A stretch of DNA of 64,000 nucleotides from Haliclystus octoradiatus (Eukaryota > Cnidaria > Staurozoa > Stauromedusae > Haliclystidae): assembly GCA_916610825.1 (NCBI GenBank), contig OU744449.1:7770243-7834242 (forward strand), read 5' to 3'. The stretch's first letter is position 1; the number at the start of each line of letters is the position of its first letter. The notes under the pieces are model-generated. The model was not told where the DNA came from. It ran no database searches and saw nothing but the letters and a program-made list of their open reading frames with translations. The translations under genes and the position numbers were made by a program. Shown here one piece after another: positions 45,101 through 57,611 of the stretch.

Positions 45101-48100
45101 GCTTTGCTTATGTCATAACGTTTATGACTTTGTAAATGTAAAGGAAAATGCCGAATAAGTAGATAACACCGCAAATAGTTTTGTTGACGCCTTTTGGATT
45201 TAGGAGACGTGCTTGATATGTTTTTATCGGCGTTGTGAATATTTCCATAAGTTTATCAATGTGTTGTGTGCAGGTGTCGGTAGTTTAATAAAGAAGTTTT
45301 CATATAAGACGACAGAGACAAACCATTGCTTTAACCCTGTTGCCTATTCATCAACGTGGCATATTTTCAATGTTTTATTAGCACAATACATTGAACAATT
45401 GATTTGCAATTCTCAGAGATAGAGCGGCTATTAACGGACCGCTTGTTCATATAAATTTGCAGGTTACTCAAAATTACAAACTATATTGAAATATATGATT
45501 GATTTATTAAATTCTGAATTAAGGTATATTCAAATGATTTCTTTCTTAATGGATTGTATATGATCCATTGGTTACTTGAAATTATTTCATAAAACTCCTC
45601 ACTTCATATAGATGATATGGCGGGATTTATTTGATGTTAAACTACATTGTCCCTTATGGCCATGCTTATGCTTTCAAAGTGACCGAATTTATGAATAAAA
45701 TAAAATAACCCCTTGTTTCTCTCGTGCATGCTTATACAGTATAATCCGGCAATAACGGTTCCGGATCTAACGGTATTCTGTGAATAACAGTATGCCAAAA
45801 AAAGTCCTGGAATGAGTAATTTACAGTCAAACTTTGTTAAATATTTACCGCTAACAACGGATTCTGACAAAACCGGTAAAATGGTTTGCTTCCCTAGCGT
45901 ACCGTTATTGCCGGATTCAACTGTATTCTTATATTGATGATAACGTCCATGTCCATATGATATTATGGAAGGACCATTAAGTGTCTTCTTAAAATTTAGA
46001 TTACCCTCTCTCACTTCGTTCTCTAAATATTACAACCTTTTTAATATATGAATCATAACCTGTAATTATACGACGGCAAATTTCATCATGTGGCATTTCT
46101 ACCGTCCTATATATCAATCTGCATTGTGTTACTAAAAATAAACTCAATAGTCTTAAAATATAAAACGGCATATATTATACAACTATAGTTCGGCAAATTT
46201 GTTGATATGCTTTTGATGTTTTTGAAACACGTGGAACTAACTGTTTTTGTACCCTCTGTGATTTGATTCCTGGTGTCCCTATAAACCACTACAGTATAAA
46301 CTATAGACTCTCAGTGTTCTGACTGTTTTAATGAAACAATGCAATGACATTAACTATACATTTTAGAATAAAAAACTTCTTGAGAGTAGGATATTTTACT
46401 ATCCACGCTAAGCTTATTTATAATGCTGTCAATAAGATTTCTATAATCTTATATTTTCGTCAACATATGAAATTAATATGCTCACTATTTTATGATATAC
46501 GTTTGATATATACCGTTAATATATAATAGAATAAAGTAGATCAATTGAGGCGCGAGCCGCAATAGCAGATTGCCCAACTGAGACCAATACAAAAGGTTCA
46601 TATGGTGTGCTAACACTCAAAGACACTCGTCACATATGCCCGAACGAATTAACGCTGTTTTAACAGCTTTGTAACTAAAGATGTATAGATTTAAACGGGA
46701 TATCTCCAGCTATATCGATATAATTAACTAAATAATTGTTTACTACTCTATTTCAAAAATATTGACCAATGAAAAACACTTTCTTTTATAATTGCTGTAA
46801 CCGTTATCAAAGCAACAGCAATCAAGTATAGCAAATTAATTAATCTTAGGATTAAACCTTAACTTTGTGCTTTAGTAAAGACTATCTAAACACCCTTTCG
46901 GAAATACCATCTATTTGGGAAAAAGTATTAACTTATAATTTTATTTTGATCACAAATGATTAAAAATAGGGAATTGGAACAAATAAAAAACCATATTTAC
47001 ATATTGGAATATTAAATCGCTCTCAATCCTGATCAAGATTTTCTCAAAATATTACAATTTCAAAGTTATGAATTCGTGATCACGGGCAAATTGTTTCAAA
47101 AGGAACTATCCTGAATATGTCTCAATCTAATAGATGTATCGCACATTCTATTTAACTTACAAGATGTACCTTGTATACCTTTACCAATTGCACATTGCAA
47201 CAAGGGTTGCTAATCTCATCTTGTTTAGTGTCTAACATTTTTACCTGTCAAAACGGTCAATATATTTGATAACCTGTGAGAACTATTGAAAAATACTATT
47301 CCAATTTTTTACCATTTGAAATCAATGTAATTTAAGGAGAAATAGTCTAAAATCATCCACACATTTTTATTCGAAATTTGAACGATTCCTATTCAATGAA
47401 ATATAATAAAGAGTTGTGGAGAGGTTTCTTGTTCCATTTCGCCTCTGTGTTGATACTGACACTTGCTATATGATAATATTAAACAAACCAGTTCATCGGG
47501 CAGTTCATATTATTTATATAACAATGATATAGTAATAATATTAGAAATAATAAAACTTAATATTGGCAATTGGATAGTGCTCAATGCTAGTGAATAGCAG
47601 AACTTAAATAATAATAATAATGAGAAGGTCAAGAAAGACACATTCTTTGGTTGTAACTCCAAGTTTCACATTATTAAACTATCATCAGACAACAAATACT
47701 AATGATCGTTTAATAACGTGAAACTTGGAGTTATACAACCAAAGAATGTGTCTTTTTTGATCTTCTCATTATTATTATTATAACATATGATATAGATGAT
47801 GGCACAGATGTTTTTTTCATGTGATGAATTTTTTCACCACATTGATTACTCATCTTGACGTAGGTATATACCGAAGTCAGTTCCTTGTTCGCTCACTGAG
47901 CAGTACTGATGAAGGCTAATGGCCAGAAACATGTACTTGTCTGCTGCTAACATATGATATATATGAGTTGGGGTTGTAAAATGTTTCAGCTCTTTTTTCA
48001 TTACTTATTTTACAGCATTCTCTGTACATTTACATGATAATTCGAAAGGAAATAATGGTATAGAATTTTTATTTTATACTCACAGTCTATAGATCCATTA

Positions 48101-50227
48101 TTAGCATGGAATATTTTGATATTTCTTTCCAAATATCCTTTACTTTTCAAATAATCCCACATTGATTTCATATTTTCAAGATGGCGTGGTTGATTCATAA
48201 AGTAATTCCATCCACCAGATATTAGAATTGCTTCATCACATTTTTCAAAACAAAATGGATCTCTTTGACTCAATAAACCAAATGATGATGATGATGATGA
48301 TGATGAACTGCACCTACCAGAGTTCATACATCGATCAATTCGTGTCGGTTTATCAGTACGACATTTACTAAAACCTTGAAAATTTGATAAACATTGTAAT
48401 TGTTGATTAAGACTACTGTCACTTTTTTTATACACCAATGGGATATGATTAAATTCACAACGTCTCCGACCTTTACGACTATGTCCGATTTGATTACGAC
48501 ATGTGTCTGTGCCAGCTATATAAATACATTCCATTTGCTGTTGCCCTACAAAAATAGTAAATTATATAGAACAATTTGTATTTCATAGGAATTATTATCA
48601 TCATTATATTTAAACGAATTTACAGTTAATTTCTTGTAAGATTTCATTTTAGAAAGAAAAAAGCAACTTGAAATCACTTAGCAACTTTGAATGATCCATA
48701 AAATTGCTGTTTATTTTCTTTTTACATATTTGAAAGTTCATCGTTTGCCTGATCCTAGAGGTTTAAGGGTGTGTACACACAAATTCCATGTTGACGGTGA
48801 TATATATATTTATGACAGGAAATGACTTCATAAATGAAAACTTGTGCAATGTATGTTTTAACATCTTTATAGAAATCCGCATTAAAAGAGTCTTAAATTT
48901 AATCGAAAACTATCAAATCTATGCTAAATCCGTGAAAATAATGATCTTCAATATTTGACATGAGCTCGTTTATCATTCAATTTTCGGATATGTTTAATGA
49001 CAAATCCACATAATCATTAAGAATTATAAAGAATGTATAGGTTTTAAGGATAAATCGTTTTCTGAATGCTTTATAATTCTTATAGAACAATATTCAAGTA
49101 GAACTTTATGATGACATGATGAAATGAAGTGTGATTTACCCCATAAGATGTTATAAATTTGGGCGTGTCTATAGCAATACCATGTAAAATGTACTCTCAC
49201 GTATGCCGATTGAAAATGTTTATAAATTCATTTTACGGTCATGAAATTCCAAGTAACTTGTGTTTTTAAATTTACAAAATGCTAAAAATCAAACTCTATT
49301 TTGTTATCTATCTTTTTGTTACGTTTGACAGTTACATGTATGAATATATAAAAGTAATAATTATTGGCCATGACAATAGAATCAAGCTCATATTTGAAAG
49401 AAATAATATCCAGTTTTCAACAATGAATAGGGTTTATTTATTTCTAGGGTCTCCAATTGTTCCTTGGATAAAGGATAAAGAAAACGGAATATTTTTTTAC
49501 AGTTGAATTTTTGATTTAAACGTTACAGACTGCATATCCTCTTCTCAAAACAGATCTATCTTTCAAAACTAGTAAATATCCTATTTTAAATACTCCTTAA
49601 TTTCAGATGTTATTAACACGTTTCCAAAGGAATGTGTTTCTTGTTTTTCAAATGTAAAATTTGACATCGGAAAAGTCTGAATCTGTCATATTTGCCTTGC
49701 TATGAACTAATAGTGATTTGCAATATAACAAGCTATAGAGTATACCAGCGGAAACATAAGTATATGAACTCCAAATAGCTGACAAACTAATTCCACTTAA
49801 ACATTGCATATTTCTTACCATTTATGTATGAAATACCATTTAAGGCTCGACATGTCTTTAAAGATATATTGATATCAATAATAAACAGAAGTATGGTATG
49901 TCCAAAATGGGCATTAGGATACGGATCTAATACCACGACACCATTATGTTTTGCTAATTTGCCTTTAATTTTTTCAACAAATGATATTGTTAAATCATTT
50001 GTTATACTTTCACCAATATACACATTCATTTGATTACGTTGTATACGTTTAATCGTTTGGCAATCTTCTGGTAGACGTATGTCATTACATGACACATTCT
50101 GTAACACCTGCCATGCTCTATTAATTCTTAATTTCTTTGATATAATATTTAATGTTGGTCTTGCTGTTATATATGTGAATATTAATATCACATTTATAGC
50201 AATCAAATATATAGATACAACATACAT
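42187..50227 (-). CDS. Secreted/anchored protein with Cys-rich domain and legumain-like (C13) pseudo-peptidase domain
   Basis: Five exons on the minus strand, all GT-AG and in phase: 50227-49819, 48545-48084, 44457-43976, 43207-43106, 42327-42187 (stop at 42187-42189), about 531 residues. It starts with a hydrophobic signal or anchor (about residues 1-23). A Cys-rich domain of unknown family follows (VVVLDPYPNAHFGHTILLF; RKGRRRCEF), then a poly-Ser linker encoded by a trinucleotide repeat near 48285-48305. The C-terminal half follows clan CD peptidase C13: DEAILISGGWNYF..RHLENM aligns with legumain's AGSNG..NYRHQADV strand-helix, CVDTLTIYLNGPTL with the IYFTDHG strand, and HINVIADQNYAGH with the FYIEACESG strand. 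In this alignment the catalytic His and Cys are absent. DRNHDGIADSTE is a calcium-loop-like insertion. The last acceptor is a tandem CAGCAG. Homology is my own alignment, not a search. Confidence 0.7.
42779..42800. repeat. (TA)n microsatellite
   Basis: An uninterrupted run of about 11 TA units in the intron between exons 4 and 5 of the minus-strand C13-like gene. The apparent plus-strand frame across it is spurious. Confidence 0.9.
45737..45923. mobile_element. Pogo/mariner-type MITE, TA duplication
   Basis: CAGTATAATCCGGCAATAAC at 45737 and its imperfect complement ending at 45923 (ACCGTTATTGCCGGATTCAA) are flanked by TA at 45735-45736 and 45924-45925. 187 bp, in the intron between exons 2 and 3 of the C13-like gene. 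It accounts for the minus-strand open frame at 45637-46014. Confidence 0.82.
46290..47600. other. Intron of the C13-like gene, no feature seen
   Basis: AT-rich intron sequence without recognised repeats or exons. Confidence 0.5.
47609..47781. repeat. Long palindrome of two head-to-head Penelope-type terminal repeats
   Basis: Arms of about 75 bp (47609-47688 and 47699-47781) are near-perfect inverted repeats around a spacer of about 10 bases: 'ataataataatgagaa', 'gacacattctttggttg' and 'aactccaagtttcac' are mirrored. Each arm has a hammerhead-like core. Minus strand 47663-47688: CTGATGA, weak stem, GAAAC. Plus strand 47699-47724: CTAATGA, stem CGTT/AACG, GAAAC. Confidence 0.75.
47906..47930 (+). 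ncRNA. Hammerhead-ribozyme-like core
   Basis: CTGATGA at 47906-47912, then a short stem GGC/GCC around TAATG, then GAAAC at 47926-47930. Flanking AGTAC (before) and GTACT (after) could pair. It follows the palindrome at 47609-47781 by about 125 bases and is probably part of another Penelope-type terminal repeat. Pairing of the outer stems and cleavage are not shown. Confidence 0.45.
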
Positions 50228-51130
50228 ATCTATTATGTCCTTATAATTAAATGTATATTTTCTTGTATTATTTCACAGGACTTATCTTTGTTATTACTAA
50301 ACCAAATAAATATAATGTAATTATAATATCCAGTGTTAAAGTTATCACGATAATGTTAGAACAAATACGTTGCCACGTTACCAATAGTAATGACTCGAGC
50401 GAAATGCGGTACTTTTGCGTAAAATCTTTAACAAGTTGACAGTATGCCATCAGACAGCGAAATAAGTCCCAATGACTTCACTCCATCAGGTTTATACGTG
50501 CAAAGACAAAGCGACAAATGATCGGCTATCGGTTCTTTTCAATTTCCTCTCAATGGAGCATTTAATGAGGTTGCCGATTGTTACCGGGTTTTGACACAGC
50601 TCCAAAAGGCACAATACAATGATCAGACATCATGTTTTAATTTATCTATTTTTATCATAATATATTTAATCACTTTCACATGTAAAGTGTATTGCTTGAT
50701 TTTTATATATCGACACTGTTTTAATACAATAAACCTTTAAACAAGGAAGAAAAAGACCGCAAACATTTGTTACGCTCTATTTCAAATGAATATGGAGCAC
50801 GTGCGCAATGATAAGTTTTGTGACCGTTTCTTAAGACGCGGGCAAAGTAGGCGGCACTAAGACCTATGCGGACATGACGATCTGCTCACGCGATAATCTC
50901 TCGGCGTTTTTTCTTTTACTTCATCGTATATGCAAGCGGCACACAGGAGGCAGATTCTAAGATTGATCACAGACTGCGCATAAGTAAGGCGGCTCTTCTT
51001 AAGATTGAAATCCACTCATTCGGATTCCGTCTTGTATTGGAAACCCATGTCAGCTGGAAGTACTTTGAGACTACCGCTTAGGTCACGTGATCTCAGTACG
51101 TAGAGTTGATGTCCAACATCACACCCAACT
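50228..51130 (-). promoter_or_regulatory. 5' flank of the C13-like gene
   Basis: Upstream of the chosen ATG. A second open frame at 50268-50450 (minus) holds another hydrophobic helix but is separated by only about 37 bases with splice-like ends, too short for a normal intron here, so I did not join it. The stretch at about 50790-51080 is richer in G+C and CpG than its surroundings ('gcacgtgcgc', 'gacgcgggcaaa', 'ctcacgcgataa') and is a plausible promoter region. No TATA box was identified. Confidence 0.35.
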
Positions 51131-52680
51131 TGATTAAATCTATTGCAATTTATAATAAACAAGAGGAGAAATAGTTGTGTATGAATTTAATCAGAGATAA
51201 AAGATCAGCCGTGTTTTATTTGATTATTTTGTTCGGCGTTTTCTTAATATCACACGCCTTCTCGCGTGCCGTGTACGTCATAAAAGCGGTACCGTTATAC
51301 TCAGCTGAAAACGACTATTTATGCGTTACCCTTTGATAAACTATCTTTCCTATACAATATCCCCCTATTAAATAATCAATAATTTATCAATAGTCAGATG
51401 TGATGATTTTATTATTGTAAATAGGGTGTAGCTATGTACCGATCGTGCTAGGCAACCTTGAAGAAAACTTAATATACATCAATTTCAAAGCTATTTAACG
51501 GCCCGCTTGTACTGTTGGACATTCAATACAGTATTAACCGTGGGAATAGTTAAGTAGTCGGAAAGTGTTTGAAATACTCCATATGGAATTCTTTATTACA
51601 AGATACACCATATGACATTTAAGACCATGAGCGGGACAAAATGATATGATTAATTTTCACGAAATATACTGTGCACTATAATTTTCAAACATATACTGAT
51701 GCAAGGCACATGTTGACAGCTATATAGATTGTAGTAACGGTATTTGTCGGTATCATTTTTCATAGCCTGATGGGCCTACTTCAGTTGGTATTTTATACGC
51801 ATACGGGACGGTTATACCTATTGAGAATACCTATACTCTTTTATAGTGGAAATCACAAGAACATTTGAGGCACAATTTCTGGAAAATTTAACAACAAATT
51901 CAAAGAAACATTGGAGATACTCAATTTTAAAAGATGCTTAATTTATAAGATATGATATATTACTGTAAATAATATTGGATAAACACGACTAACAACAACA
52001 AAATTAAGAATTAAATAACCATGAATCAAAAATGTTTGAATGTTTGTTGACTATTCATGATCTCATATGTGGGACTGAATTTGCCTGCATACAGATACCA
52101 TTATTTTATTTTGCCAAATGTATATAGCAGTACAACGCATGTTCTTAAAATCATAACGGACACGTTTTTGACTTGAGGGCGTTGCCGTTGATTTTCAATT
52201 ATATTATTAGATTTCACAATTTCGAATATCATCATGATATAGTTAATAACCTTGTAGCTTTCAAAATAAGTTTAGATAAAATTGATTTATTAAAGCTTTG
52301 TAAATTTCAATTGTTCAATACTGTACTTTTAGTACATATTATATTCATTTGTACTCATGCATGGCTCTTTACATATAAGTAAAGGCTATCACCAACCTCT
52401 AGGTGTCAGATAGATCATATTATATCTTTGGGTTGAGATATACAGTCTACCCATGTAAACAATTAGAGCTTATTTCTTATTTTGTACTCCATGGCCCTTT
52501 GTAAGTAAAGGCTATCACCTTCCTCTATGTGTCAATTAATATTAACTCTTTATTGACAGAAATATCATTAATATATCATATCTTTGGGTTTAGATACAAT
52601 TAATCATGTATATACGGAAACACTGTAACGATGACAATTGAATAGGAGTACTTTGGAAGCGTATCTCTATATGGAGCATC
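51131..52680. other. Intergenic, no gene recognised
   Basis: AT-rich. Two related segments, 'aaggctatcaccaacctctaggtgtca' (about 52381-52410) and 'aaggctatcaccttcctctatgtgtca' (about 52507-52535), with following 'tatcttt.gggtt.agata', form a local direct duplication of roughly 120-bp period. Confidence 0.5.
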
Positions 52681-52770
52681 TAATAATAATAATAATGTAT
52701 GGTGAAAGAGTAAAAAAATACACATTCTTTACTGCTACTCAAGTTTCAGGCATTTCACTGCGATCTTCAG
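52681..52770 (-). ncRNA. Hammerhead-like core in a Penelope-type terminal-repeat fragment
   Basis: On the minus strand CTGAAGA (complement of 52764-52770) is followed by a GCA/TGC stem and GAAAC (complement of 52743-52747), then 'ttgag.agcag'. The outer edge 'taataataataataatg' and 'acacattctttac' match the arms of the 47609-47781 palindrome, so it is one solitary repeat of the same family. Confidence 0.5.
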
Positions 52771-53267
52771 ATAGATTTTTTACTCAAACATAACTTTTAT
52801 TATGGAGCATCTCATAAATAATCATAATGCCAATAATCCATCTATCAACAACGATTATCATTTATAGATAATCTCAATTTTAATACTTGACTGAAAATCA
52901 ATACATTGCTTAGCTAAACAATTGTTTTTTGGGTACTTCTATAATATTTATCTATTTGCATTTCTGGCTACATAGAATTAAGTTTGTTTGTTAGTCAGTC
53001 AGTATAATTATTACCAGTACTAGTATGCAGGACTAATATATTTGTATATTTGAAGAAGAATAATTTGCATCCTTACTGTCTGATTCTCTGACTTTCATTA
53101 TTTAAAGCTCTGCTATATTTTGCATTGAGCCCTACGTTCAACCATTAAGACAACGTTTTACAAATAATTTGCATCCTTATATATTATTTAATGTATATAA
53201 ATTGCACAAAACCAATCTTTATTAAACAATTTTTATTTGATTTAATTTTCAAGATTGATTTTCCATC

Positions 53268-53508
53268 AATGTGACGGTTCGTGTCAGAATCAACAATCTA
53301 GGAGAAATCCAATTTTACAGTTGATGGCAAGAAGTGGGAAATTATTGAACATTTAAATGTATTTTAATAAATAAAATGAAACGGAGTCCCCCAAAATGAA
53401 AACAAATTAATGATTTGAAAATAAATAAAATTTCTATATTAGATAATCAGATATTTTAAAAATCCATAATTTCACTGAAATGTTAATTCTGACACGAACC
53501 GTCACATT
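53268..53508. mobile_element. TIR element (MITE)
   Basis: AATGTGACGGTTCGTGTCAG at 53268 and its complement ending at 53508 form terminal repeats of about 28 bp around a 240-bp AT-rich interior. No transposase. Target duplication not obvious. Confidence 0.78.
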
Positions 53509-54104
53509 TATTTGTACAACATGTACCGCACCCCACAGTAAAGTGACTATATATAGGTCGTAAAGACATTTTCTTTGATATAATTACATATATACCCAAT
53601 ACCCAGCAGTTATTTATTGTTATTGTAAATGTGATTTGATCATAAATGATTAATCTTTTAAAGATGAACATACTGTGATGATATTATTAAAATAAAATTG
53701 GTTCGTTATTATATGATCGCGTTTTTTAGGTAATTCACCGTTTTACTTATTTGATAATCAATGAAAGATAAGACGATTAAACTTTTCAAAACACACCGTC
53801 ACAATGAATTTTTATTCACTTGTTTTTCACTCAAAATTCAGCTGACTGTTTGGTGAAACCATCGAGAATTATACAAAATGAACGACCTAGTTATATCCTC
53901 ATAGTAAGATATATTTGTCAACATGAAACTAGAGATAATTGACAGGTTATTAATGGAAAGATTAAACTTCTACGTAAATAAAACCTAAAAAATTGTTTAT
54001 ATAGTAATGATAGTAATGAACTTATAATAGTGATTAATTTGTGCTACCATGTATTTATTCAATATCTGTGGAAACTTTTGACAATATACGGAGAGAGATT
54101 AATG

Positions 54105-54245
54105 TCTGTTAAATTATTGTTAAATTGCATAATTGTTTTGGATGTTACTAGATTATCAGGCAAAGAGTTCCATATATTTACAACACGGTTACAAAAAGTG
54201 GAACCAACAGTAATATTTCTACAACTAACTGGAGCTAATGCGTGA
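54105..54245 (-). pseudogene. LINE ORF2 C-terminal scrap
   Basis: The complement reads 'LAPVSCRNITVGSTFCNRVV', then NIWNSLPDNLV and 'SKTIMQFNNNL', the F..RV...WN.LP...V......F...L signature ending many CR1-type ORF2 proteins. No further LINE sequence is recognisable upstream. Confidence 0.65.
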
Positions 54246-56508
54246 TGAACTGTCTTAATTAAATATTTCCTTTGATATTAATATTTTTTCTTTCAATTTT
54301 TATTATAATCATACCAAATTTTGTTTAAATTGTTCTCTTTTTTACAGCATAATTATCTCAAATAAATGTTTAGCCTATACATCTTTCCAATATTACAAAA
54401 TTACTTTTAATTGTTTACACACTCAAGCTCTTCATTATATACTGAATGTCATGCTTATGTTACTAGCTGCATTGCCTCTCTGAACGACAATATTTCGCGG
54501 AGATTTTTTTCTGACAGAGGGTCTATATAGTGTTGCATCTTTTAGACGAGAGGATGGTTCTTTTATAAAAGATAGAGCAGATATGCATTACATATACTCA
54601 TGGTGTTTTTCTTCCTATTTATTCTACATGTTAATAACTTTGTAAGTAAAAACGTCTGGAAAATGTGAACAGCAAAGAATTTAATGATCAATGTCATATG
54701 ACAGACCTGTAAAGGATTATAATATAGAAATACACAAAGATGGTGCGATCTTTGACTCCTTTCTATTTCTATTATTATTTCTATTATTATTAGTATTATT
54801 ATTATATACTTTATATATTTAATTTTATATTCATTTCCTATATTTATATAGGACATATATAGGGTCAGATACCAGAATCTCACACTTGATAAGTATGAGA
54901 TACTGAACCTATATTTATGTAACCCTTGTTCTCTATGCCATACTCAGGTACTTTCTATCATGCCTATATTTGGTGTTGTCACGACCTATGCAACTTTCCT
55001 TCTATGCCACAAAAGTTTCTTTTCAAGTGCGTCTCTGCTAAATTTATAAGAGAATAATTTATGAGTAACTCGTAAACATGCCTATATCATTTGGAAATAT
55101 TTCAATTTCAATTCAAAGGGCATAATAAAATGTATATGCACAATTAAACTAATATTTAATACAAGATTATTACATATAAAACATCATAATATGCAATACT
55201 TTGATACATTATAGTTGAGTAATGTAACGTAACTGCTGTAATTAAGCATGACGCTCAATTAGCCAGAGGGCTGTGCGGTAATATCGTTATCAGCTACTAA
55301 CCATGTTCATGCATGTATTTTTATTTGGTCAAAATATGACGCCATTGTTTGAAGAATGTGACTCTGACAGAAGGTACGTATATCTCCATTGCATGTTAAT
55401 AGCATTTGCATGTAAATAGTATTGACCATTGCTGTTATATCAAGTATATTTGTAAGCAGGCATCTTAATTTTCACTACATCATTGGACCATCTATGCGTC
55501 GTGGGAAACATTGTATGCATTGTATCGCTAATTCTATGCTATGAGATAGGAATAGAATCGATATGAAATAGAAACGTTTGCATCAATGGGTATAATATTT
55601 GCCGTACAGTTAACAGGAAATATACAGAGACGAGGTATGAGTATTTTCATACTTGATAGAGACAATTAACCCTATAATGCCTGTATTAACTATGCTATTT
55701 TACAAATGCTATGTAGGCAATTATGATTATTTATGATGACAATTCAAAACACCCTTCTTCATGGATCAATATTCAATACCACATTGTGCATTATTCAAAA
55801 CAATATTTCAACCACTGAGAATGAGGTTCATCTTTTCAGCTGTTTTCCAGATAAATTGTATGGATTTTGCCGCCAAAAGCATCAAACTGATCAGCGTACT
55901 TCCCGTACAAAATGAGCGATGACCTCAGGCTCAATTCTCTCAATAATTCCAAATAAAATGATCTGTGTTTAATTTATTTCTGTCCAGGAAATGTTGCATT
56001 TGTAAACCTTCTGGCGCCAATGTTCTACAGTAATACCAAGATATTATAATAGAACCATGTATTAACATAAGATCCACGTCAATTTTACCGACGAGATGCG
56101 GCATTTATATGTTTGGGAGCGTCCGTATTGTAACGCCTTCAAATTTGCGCAATATTTGCCGTTTTTCGTAGTATCAAAATTGCCCGAAATTTGACTCAAA
56201 GTTTTTACTATGGGGGGGGGGGGGATGATCTTTTGAGTTGTGAATATCTCGTCATGCAGGGGGAGCTGCGAGTGGAAGCAGTGAAAACCATCAGATTAAA
56301 TGCCATCATTATCATTGAGCAAAGGATCATTTTCATATCCAATTCGCTGACTGATGTACGGCCTTGATTTGGAATTTCCTTTCTGTCATATGATAGTTGT
56401 GTTAACACTGTAGGTATTCACAGAATAACATATTGAACGTGGGAAGAATATTTTAAATTGCTGGGCTTTTTGCCATGGATTTCAAATACTAAAGATTTTT
56501 GAATAATC
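54246..56508. other. Intergenic, no gene recognised
   Basis: AT-rich, including an (ATT)n-like stretch near 54770-54810 and a G10-type homopolymer at about 56213-56224. The 54563-54883 frame is low-complexity Ile/Lys and probably not coding. Confidence 0.5.
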
Positions 56509-56746
56509 TTAATCAACAACATTCCACACACGATCATTTACATCCTTTACTGTCTCTCTATAGTTTTGTTGTTCCAGCAGGGTAATGGAAAGTCTAGACC
56601 CCAGGTTCTTTATTCTGCTGTCAAAATATTGTTTGGTTAATTGTATGAGGAGTGGGTTGGTGTTGATTCGTGTTGAACTTAGTTGGAAGTCATATAAATC
56701 ACACAATGCCTCTAGATTTCCAATAAAAGCTTTTTTGTTTATTTGA
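56509..56746 (-). CDS. Candidate orphan exon, unrecognised
   Basis: A minus-strand frame with coding-like composition begins after a good acceptor ('aataattcccag', at about 56747) and runs about 79 codons to a stop at 56509. It contains LEALCDLYDFQLSSTRINTN, LLIQLTKQYFDSRI and NYRETVKDVNDRVWNVVD, with an amphipathic helical pattern. It could be the last exon of a gene or of a retrocopy; no partner exon found. Confidence 0.35.
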
Positions 56747-57005
56747 AATCCTGGGAATTATTACAACGTGTAAGTTGTTCATGCATAAATTTGCAACCAA
56801 TTCAGGGTAAAAGATAATTTGCTATGATATATTGATCTTGTCAGGGGTATTTACATTTGAAAATATTGTACATTTTGTTAGAATCAAACTAAAGTTGGTG
56901 ACATAAAATATGATTTAGTAAAAGTAATTAAATTTTAATTTCAAGACGGCTAAAATTGATAGAGTAAATGACATTCGTTAAAATCAAACTAAACGGTTTG
57001 ATTAC

Positions 57006-57215
57006 CGTCCAACAAAACGTTTAATATCCACGCAAACATCAATTTTTTAGATAAATGTAATGCTTATAATTTTTATGACATAAAAACGTAAAACTGGATT
57101 TATTTTCATATTTTACAACTTCATATTCAACATTTGCCTCTCCTTTTGACAGGATTCTCCTTGTCTTCTAAAAACCTTGTTTCCAGGTTATGTCGGACTC
57201 TGCACGTTGCCTATA
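57006..57215. mobile_element. Degenerate hAT-like MITE
   Basis: Starts 'ccgtccaacaaaacgtttaa' and ends 'aggttatgtcggactctgc'. The interior ('aacgtaaaactggatttatt', 'ccttgtctt.taaaaaccttgtttcc') parallels the 12528-12742 element. Ends are too decayed to show a target duplication. Confidence 0.55.
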
Positions 57216-57256
57216 CAGATTCTGACTATTAAATATTCAAATATTTTTATTAACAT

Positions 57257-57611
57257 GAAATCTCTGTTCCGTTTCAAATATTACAAATAATGAGCTATTA
57301 AATAATGAGATACTAATTATAGTGGAAATAGGACTTGAATAAATATTTGCATTCGTATGTCGATTATATCAAAATGGTTTCTGAAGATATCGGTCAAATA
57401 TGTTCTTCAATTCCATGTTAAATTTGTTTGCTCTTACTTAACCGTTTATGGAAAAATAAGTCAATTTAATATATTTGAATTTGAATTTTTATGAGTCGAC
57501 TCTATTTTCGATATAGAACCTGATTTCGGGGTACTAATTTTGATTGAAAAAATTCATTACATCAGCGTTTGAGCTCATTATTTGTAATATTTGAAACGGA
57601 ACAGAGATTTC
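57257..57611. mobile_element. MITE with perfect 40-bp terminal inverted repeats
   Basis: 57257-57296 and 57572-57611 are exact reverse complements over 40 bases (start GAAATCTCTGTTCCGTTTCA). The 275-bp interior is AT-rich and non-coding. Perfect repeats suggest recent activity. Confidence 0.85.

Noticed and set aside
45637..46014. 125-codon minus-strand frame as an exon of the C13-like gene
   Set aside because: It overlaps a TA-flanked MITE, and exons 2 and 3 already join in phase without it.
50268..50450. Upstream exon with a second transmembrane helix for the C13-like gene
   Set aside because: It would need a 37-base intron, far shorter than any other in the window. Left open because the frame would match.
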